Positions 57,373 through 64,000 of a stretch of 64,000 bases of DNA are shown one piece after another. The position numbers and the translations under genes were made by a program. How positions within the stretch are numbered: position 1 is the first letter of the stretch; every line of letters begins with the position of its first letter. The stretch is from Chenopodium formosanum (Eukaryota; Streptophyta; Magnoliopsida; Caryophyllales; Amaranthaceae), in the NCBI GenBank assembly GCA_024500155.1, contig CM044866.1:38369501-38433500 (forward strand), given 5' to 3'. Below the pieces are notes generated by a model. It was given only the letters and a program-made list of their open reading frames with translations, did no database searches and was not told the origin of the DNA.

Positions 57373-60036
57373 TTACCTAAAAATGGTAAAGTTTGAGATG
57401 CGTCGCGTTCCAGCTTCGAGGAACGACCTTACCTTCTTTGGACATAAGCCTGTATGCTCCCTTACTGCGACATCGAGGATCTGATACGGTCCTTCCCATG
57501 TCGGGCCTAATTTGTCGTCTGTCGGATCTTTGGTGTTTCGGAAGACTTTCCTTAACACCCAATCTCCAATTCTGAACACTTTGCCTTTGACGTTCTTATT
57601 GAAGCTTCGTGCGACGATCTGTTGTTGTGCTGCCATTTTGAGGTATGCTGCTTCCCTGAGTTCTTCTGAGGTGTCAAGATAGGACGATTACTCTATGTTA
57701 TTTTGGTCGCCCGTCATGAGACCATACCTTGCTGTTGGGACGCGTACATCAGATGGTAAGACTGCTTCGCACCCGTAAACAAGTGAGAATGAGGTTTGTC
57801 CCGTCGAGGTCCTGGAAGTTGTCCAGTTTGCTTAGAGGACCGACGGGAGCTCTTCTGCCCACTTTCCTTTGGCTTTCTTGAGTCGCTTCTTTAGTGATTG
57901 GATGATCGACTTGTTACTCGACTCGGCTTGGTCATTGGCTTGTGGGTACCTAGGTGTGGACGTGCAGAGTTTGATGTTCCACTTTTCACAGAACCGTCTT
58001 GTTTTGTCGCTTATGAATTGTGATCCATTGTCACAAACGATCTCGGAGGGAATTCCAAACCTGCAAATGATGTTATTCCATAAAAAGGAAATGACTTCTT
58101 TGTCACATACCTGAGTGAATGAGACGGCCTTAATCCACTTCGAAAAGTAGTCCGTTAGTGCGAGCATGAAGACCTTTTGTCCTGGAGCGATAGGTAGCTT
58201 CCCTACTATGTCCATTCCCCATTTCATGAAAGGCCACGAACACAGCGTAGGATGTACATTTCTGGTTTGTGCGTCAGCCCTGTGTATCTTTGGCAACTGT
58301 CACACTTTGCTACATATGCCTCTGCGTCTTTTTTTAAGGTAGGCCAGAAATAACCCACTTGCAGGATCTTGTTTGCCAGGCTGCGTCCTCCAGAATGGTT
58401 ACCGCACTCTCCGTCGTGGTGTTCCTGCAAGATTTCCTGTTGCTCGTCGCCGACGAGACACCTTTGCCATAGACTTGTGGAAGATATTTTGAACAAGACG
58501 TCATATTTTATAGTGTAACTAGATGCTTTATACCTGATTTTCCTCGCTTCTAAGGGATCGTCTGGTAAGACGTCGTCCTTCAAATATTTGATGATTGATG
58601 TCATCTAGTTGGGAGTTGTATCTATTGCCATGAAGTCTGGGATCTGGGATGTGTCAACCGACGGCTTTTGCAGATGGACCAAAGGGATGGTGCTGAAGGG
58701 TGATTGTCCGAGTGCCGAGCCCAGGTTGGCTAGGGCGTCAACTTGGGTATTTTTGTCTCTCGGGACTTGCTTGATTGTGAATGGGTTGAACTGTTTTGCT
58801 TTTCTTTTGGCGACCTCCAGGTAAGTCGTCATCTTTGAATCTTTGGCTGCAAATTCTCCGTTCAACTGACTGACGATGAGTAGGGAGTCGCAGTACACAT
58901 TTAGGCCTATTGCCTTCAAGTCTTGTGCGACGGTCATGCCTGCAATTAGTGCTTCGTACTCTGCTTCGTTGTTTGTTTCTTTGAAGTCGCAGCTGATAGA
59001 TTGTACGATCATGTCCCCTTGTGGTGATTTTAGAACGACACCTAGCCCGGCGCCTCTTTGATTTGACGAGCCGTCATAGAATATTGTCCAGATCTCTTCT
59101 TTGTGCATGCTGTTTATTTCTTCGAGTTCTCGGCGGCTAAGGGATCTAATACTAGGCTGAAATCTGCCACAAAATATGCGAGGGCTTGAGATTTTATTGC
59201 CGTCCTTGGAGTACTTGATGTTGTACCCACTTAGGGTGACGCTCCACTTGCCTAACCTGCCTGTTAATTCTGGACTATGCAAGACAGATTTAAGAGGAAA
59301 GTTAGTCCGTACCACCTCTAGGTGGGTCTCAAAATAATGTCATATCTTCTTAACAACAATTGTTAAAGCAAGTACCAATTTTTCTAAAGATGAGTACCTG
59401 GTATCTGCGTCGAGCAGAGACTCACTGACATAATAGACGGGTAATTGCTGGTTGTCGTCTTCTCTGGCAAGGACTACGCTGACATACGTCGTACTGACTG
59501 ATAGGTATAGCTGCAACGTCTCATGCTCTTTCGGTTTGGATAGGAGCGGTGGAGATGCTATGTAGCGTTTTAAGTCCTATAAATCTTTTTCATGCTTCTC
59601 CGACCATTCACACCCTTTGTTTTCCCTAAGGACGTCATAGAACAAGCGGCATTTGTCAAATGACTTGGATATGAACCTGTTAAGTGCTGCGACGCGTCCT
59701 GTCAGCTTCTGCACTTCTTTGACGTTCTTTGGGGATTGGATATTGATTATGGCTTTGATCTGGTCAGGGCTTGCTTCGATCCCACTTTGGGTCACGATGT
59801 ACCCTATGAATTTTCCTGCAGAAACTCCAAAAGAGCATTTAGTAGGGTTTAGTTTCATACCGTACTGTCTTAGGACGTTGAAGGATTGTTTGAGGTGTCT
59901 GATGTGATCTTCGGCTTTTTGGGACTTGACTAGCATGCCGTCGATGTACACCTCCATTGTATCCCCTAATTGCTCCTTGAACATCTTGTGAACGAGCCTT
60001 TGGTACGTTGCTCCTGCGTTATTTAAGCCGAACGAC
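57373..60036 (-). pseudogene. Second Tat pol, downstream half
   Basis: Minus strand: continues the RT from FGLNNAGATYQRL with the altered catalytic motif VYIDGMLVKS, then GYIVTQSGIEASPDQIKAI. TAG 59577-59579 follows, then RNase H (LYLSVSTTYVSVVLAREDD) with TGA near 59340. The second RNase H shows IFYDGSSNQRGAGLGVVL, NNEAEYEALIAGM, VYCDSLL and VDALANLGSA, with TAG near 58602. Integrase has the zinc region ending KCDSCQRY, a frameshift near 58260, then MKWGMDIVGKLP, CDNGSQF and the Glu region PQANDQAESSNK. A stop near 57830 and another near 57690 precede the C-terminal LGPTWEGPYQILD. Non-functional. Confidence 0.88.
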
Positions 60037-60057
60037 TGTGGGGAATATTTCAAGCAT

Positions 60058-61252
60058 CCCACACTTAAGCCCCACTGTGATCATACACTTAAGCATGGTG
60101 GCGTCCAAAGGGAAGGAATCTAGAGTAAAAGAGTCGCCAACAAGTTTTAGGAACTTGTAAACCGTTCACAGGGTGAAGGTTACACCCCTTAACGATCCAG
60201 GATATCGTTAACTCCAATAGGTCTGGAACCATGACTGAAAGTTCGGGGATGAAGGTACAAATCCAACCTAAAAGAGATTGAACTTGCCCTAAAAATAGGC
60301 CTCTACTTTATTCTTCTCGTATTCATGTGCGCTTTCTGACTAACATACAATCATTAGGCTACCCCTAAACCTGTTTAATCTATGTTGGTTGAATATTAAT
60401 GCACAAACAAAACTATTATTGGCGATCACTTGAATTATAATTGTTTAGGGGTATTTTTACCCCCTTTTATAGACAAATGAGAGGCCAACAAGTGGCCCGA
60501 TTATAAGGCAACACGTGGCATCCTGCTCAGCTAATATAGGCCAATAAGAGCATGACACGTGGCAAAAAGAAAGATATCTGAAAATGAAGGGCTCAAAGCC
60601 CATTAAGGAAACATGCCTAGCATGAAGAAAACCCTAATACACGTGTTAACCACGTATAGGGCAGCCAATCTTCCTAGGTTATGAAACCCTAGGAGCATGA
60701 TCTCCCACTTTCCTATAAATACCCCATCATTTCATGATGGAGAGGGAGAATACACAATTTCCAAAGGCACAATGCCCAAAATATGCTCCCACTTCTCTCT
60801 ACTTTCTTTCTCTAAAATTCCGTTTTCCGGTCACTAACTTGATCGTCGGAGGGGGATCTCCGGTAAACCGGAGATCCGTTGTTTTGCAGGTGTTCAGGCT
60901 GTACAAGTGTTGCATCCCCGATCTGTCTCCTGCGGGAATCCATACCCCCCTTTCGGGTTATCCAAAAAATCCCTGAAACAATAATCATATCAACCTGAAC
61001 AAGATTATTAATTATCTTATATATTAAGCGTGATTACAAGTACAAATTCCCTTTAAACATGCATAAAAGGTGTGATCAAGCAATAACAATAATAATAAAT
61101 ATAATATCAAGCAACATAATAACAATCATCATCATAATAATAATATTCTTAATAAAGCATAATAATATTAGCAAGATGTTAGGCATGATACCAACAACAT
61201 TAATAACAAATCCTAGCATGTCACTAAACATTAAAGATCAAAGCTTCATCCC
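60058..61252. mobile_element. Insertion within the solo LTR
   Basis: Foreign sequence begins directly after TTTCAAGCAT; LTR homology resumes at about ACATGATACTACC. On the minus strand it has TTGGCGACTC near 60143, the start of the primer-site type used by the 31881 family. It may therefore be internal retroelement sequence that was inserted or rearranged. The right end is AT-rich with AATAAT repeats. Borders and duplication are not firmly resolved. It contains the smaller solo LTR. Confidence 0.45.
60442..60980 (+). mobile_element. Innermost solo LTR, related to the Tat LTR
   Basis: The 539-base LTR begins TGTTTAGGGGTATTTTTACC and ends CCCTGAAACA. It is flanked by a perfect ATAAT duplication (60437-60441, 60981-60985). 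It shares layout and words with the LTR at 41728 (TGTTTAGGG start, ACACGTGGC boxes, TATAAATACCCC near 60714, CACTAACTTGA-CGT-CGGAGG near 60831, TTTGCAGGT), so it belongs to a related but distinct family. Confidence 0.88.
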
Positions 61253-62431
61253 TAACATGATACTACCATGAAAGAAAGAATAGGAAGCATCATAGAAACA
61301 TGCATGATATTAGAAATTTTAGTTATTACCCTAAACATGATACTAGGAATTATAAAGACATCCTAACATGATACTAGGAATTAAAATAATCAAAGCATGC
61401 TTTCTATATCAATTAAATTACTTACTTCGATGCCTCGTATCTCTTTCTAATAACAAAATACACGCGTTAGTAACTTCAAGGAAAATAATAAATCCAACAA
61501 TTAAATTAAATAATTGAAATAGGGATTTGGGACCAAACCCTCAGAAATTATCAACCTTTCACGTCTAGGGCGAAAGTAACTTCGAACTTGGCTAGGTGTG
61601 TGTAGAACTAATGTATGAGGAATTTGTAAGAGGGAAGGTTTAGAAAAAAAATAGAGAGAGAGAATAGAGAGAGATTGATGATTCTTGATTGTTGATGCTG
61701 GAAAACGGAGGTCTAGGACCCTATTTATAGAAAAATAGTCCGGAAACAAAACAAGTCCTATTCGGAATAAAACTGGCATCTGTCACCAGGCGACAGACAT
61801 CAGCGCCAGGCGACAGACTCTGTCGTTTGGCGCTAATTAAAAGATAAAACACGCTTATACGCGGAATCCTCTTCTTAATATGATTAAGCAGCAAATTTCG
61901 TGTTTATCAAATTAAAATTAGGTTTTGTGATAAAACACTTATTTTATTACAAATAAAACTCCTTAAAATATAATTATCAATCCTAATACTATTAGAATTA
62001 AAAAAGAACCTTCTAAATATTCTAAAAGATTAAAATCAATCCTAATAACTTTAGGAATAATAATTAATAGGCCCTCCTCTAGATCATTGAGCCACATATA
62101 AAATTCATTCCGGGCCAAATTTAATTTAATCCATAACTTCCTCATTATTCATCAGAATTAGGCCTACAATATATCGTTGGAAAGCTCTTTTTCGAGCCCA
62201 ATCCAACTACAATATTATTGGACCCTTATCATGGACTAAATTAAATTGGACTGGCTATTTTCATAAATAGAGTATAGAAAGGAATATTTTCAAAAACAGA
62301 AAGAGAGATATTTTAATAAAAACAACCACATCACTAGTCTTTCCACACTTTTACCTTGTTCGATAATCAAGCGACGTGAAGGATATTCATCACTGGGTTT
62401 GGTTTTAGGGAGACACATTTGGGTGTCTATA

Positions 62432-64000
62432 ACGACATGACTTTGTAACAATAGATTCCCTTGTTCCTCAGGAAGGATGTCTTCTCTTGATCATCTGGAT
62501 GCATCAATATTTGGTTATAGCCTGAATATGCGTCCATGAATGTGAGTAGTGCATGTCTGGCGGTTGCGTCGACCATGGTGTCGATGTGAGGCAGAGGGAA
62601 TGGATCTTTGGGGCATGCTTTGTTCAGGTCGATGAAGTCTATGCACACTCTCCACTTTCCATTCTTCTTGCTAACTACCACAACGTTTGCCAGCTAGTCA
62701 GGGTATTTGACTTCCCTAATATTTCCTATTTCGATCAACTTTTGGACTTCGTCGTTGATTACTTGGTTCCTCTTTGGAGCAAATTTTCGTCGCTTTTGCT
62801 TTACTGGTGGATGATTAGGGTCGACGTTCAGCTTGTGAGTGATCACGTCGGGACTAATACCTGTCATATCTTCATGCGACCCAGCAAAGCAGTTTATGTT
62901 AGCTTTAAGAAATTCAATAAGTTCAGACCTGATACCTGGGTCGAGCGACGCCCCAATCCGGACGGTCTGCTCTAGTTTGCTTGGGTCCAGCGCCACTTCA
63001 TCAATGGCTTGCTCGTCGGGCTCTTCTGACGCTGTTCCTTACTGTAATTGCTATACCGTCCTGTTGGATGGCTTCAATGTAGAACTGTAGCATTTTCTGG
63101 CTTCTTGCCTTTCTCTTTTGATTTCTTGCACGCCCCACTTAGTTGGAAATTTGATTACTTGATGATACGTTGAGGGGACGACCTTTATTCTATGAATCCA
63201 GGGACGGCCGATGATGGCATTGTAAGCTGACGGGCAATCTACGACATTGAAGTGAGTCGATAGGTTGACACCTCCTACGAATGTAGGCAGCACAATTTCT
63301 CCACTTGTGTTGAGAGCTTCTCCGCTGAAACCTATAAGGACAGTTGATTTTCTGACGACATCTCTAGGGTCGCTTCCCATATCTTCCAATGTGCTTTTGA
63401 AAAGGACGTTGGCTGAACTTCCTCCGTCGACTAGTACTCTTCGCAGTAGGCAGTTACCGATTGTTAAAGATATAACTGGGGAGTCATGATGCGCTTCGCG
63501 ATACTCCTCCAAGTCGCAGTCGTCGAAGGCGAGAACCATTGCTTCTAGGGCTTTGTCCTGGTTTGATCTCGCGTCTTTTGGAACAACTTCCTCAGGGGTA
63601 TCCGCTCTTGCTATTCTTTTTGTTGCAGAATACATTAGTCCACAAATATCAGATCCACCAGAGATAACATTGACTACCTTAGTGACCGTCGCGGCTTTAG
63701 GAGGCTGCTGAGATTGCTGGGGCTGCTGGGTTGATACCTGTTTGGAACTTGCTTTGCCTTTTCCCATCAGCTCCTTTAGATGCCCCTTCTTCAAGAGGAA
63801 TGCTATCTCCTTTCTTAAAGCATTGCAATCTTTGGTACGATTGCCATGGTCACTATGAAAGTCGCACCATTTGGACTTGTCCTTGCTTTCCTTTGGCCTA
63901 TCGCTCTTCCTAGGCCAACGAGCGACATTTCCTAAGGAATGCAGGGCATTCACCACGCCCCCGTTGTCGACGTAGAATCCATATTCAGCGATGTCGGGGT
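62432..64000 (-). pseudogene. Second Tat gag end, protease and RT start
   Basis: Minus strand from the window edge: gag C-terminus with motif CDFHSDHGNRTKDCNALRKEI, protease centre VLVDGGSSANVLF, and NAIIGRPWIHR. A TAG and a TAA follow near 63040-63053, then the linker and RT start (VNDEVQKL-like INDEVQKLIEIGNIREVKYPD, TAG near 62693, NGKWRVCIDFIDLNKACPKDPFPLPHID, FMDAYSGYNQI). It ends exactly at the solo LTR target site. All parts are in one frame, so the element had a single gag-pol polyprotein. The gag N-terminus and 5' LTR are beyond the window. Confidence 0.9.

Larger units (their letters stand above)
60037..62431 (-). mobile_element. Solo LTR of the 31881 family, inside RT
   Basis: Reverse-oriented LTR homologous to 39183-40388, starting TGTGGGGAATATTTCAAGCAT and ending GGGTGTCTATA on the plus strand. 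It is flanked by a perfect ACGAC duplication (60032-60036, 62432-62436). Excising the LTR and one duplication restores uninterrupted RT reading from KVMS into FGLNN, so the junctions are exact. It is longer than its 1.2 kb relative because about 1.2 kb of other sequence lies at 60058-61252. The GC-rich GCGCCAGGCGACAGA cluster is retained at 61775-61835. Confidence 0.9.
53638..64000 (-). mobile_element. Second Tat-lineage Gypsy element, reversed, partial
   Basis: Minus-strand element whose 3' LTR lies at the left and whose 5' part runs past 64000. Order on the minus strand: gag end, protease, reverse transcriptase (split by a solo LTR at 60037-62431), RNase H, second RNase H, integrase, then a plus-strand antisense gene, polypurine tract and LTR. 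Stops and frameshifts interrupt the frames, and the RT catalytic motif reads YIDG instead of YIDD. Its sequence is well diverged from the 41.7-53.1 kb element, so it is a different Tat family. Confidence 0.88.

Overview
This is a transposon-rich stretch of nuclear DNA from a flowering plant, most likely a eudicot with a sizeable genome. That rests on two intron-containing host genes, plant-type Copia and Tat-lineage Ty3/Gypsy LTR retrotransposons, Stowaway-like MITEs, Mutator-like TIR elements and long AT-rich intergenic DNA. The species cannot be named from sequence alone. No CRISPR array, rRNA gene or convincing free-standing tRNA gene was seen.

Only two host genes are supported, both on the minus strand. 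One is an ALA-interacting subunit (CDC50/LEM3 family, flippase beta subunit; CDS 9018-14185, 8 exons, 352 codons). The other is phytoene synthase (CDS 18840-21886, 6 exons, 418 codons), the entry enzyme of carotenoid synthesis. All exon joins were made by hand from GT/AG sites and keep frame. The inferred 5' leader intron of phytoene synthase holds a 1.0 kb TIR transposon with a 10-bp target duplication.

Layout: 1-869 flank; 870-8482 decayed Copia element with a Tat/Ogre-like solo LTR in its pol; 9018-14185 ALIS; 15462-18014 a 2.55 kb TIR element (copy A) with 12-bp duplications; 18840-23815 phytoene synthase and leader; 24.0-28.9 kb SINE-like, fold-back, MITE and tandem repeats; 29142-41565 a second, inverted copy (B) of the same TIR family, split by a 1 kb TIR element and an 8.5 kb non-autonomous Tat/Ogre-type element (31881-40388, duplication CATAG); 41728-53109 a complete Tat-lineage Gypsy element (duplication GGTCT); 53.6-64.0 kb a second Tat-lineage element in reverse, running off the window, whose reverse transcriptase is split by a solo LTR (duplication ACGAC) that itself contains further insertions, including a solo LTR with duplication ATAAT.

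The most striking content is in the two Tat elements. Each carries, between pol and the 3' LTR, a multi-exon gene transcribed antisense to gag-pol, with in-frame splice junctions and its own TATA-type promoter. In the 41.7-53.1 kb element one ATG of that antisense gene opens with MARTKQTATK, whose first eight residues equal those of histone H3 including the K4 context. The retroelement frames are broken mainly by TAG codons at expected CAG positions, the pattern expected from deamination of methylated CHG cytosines.
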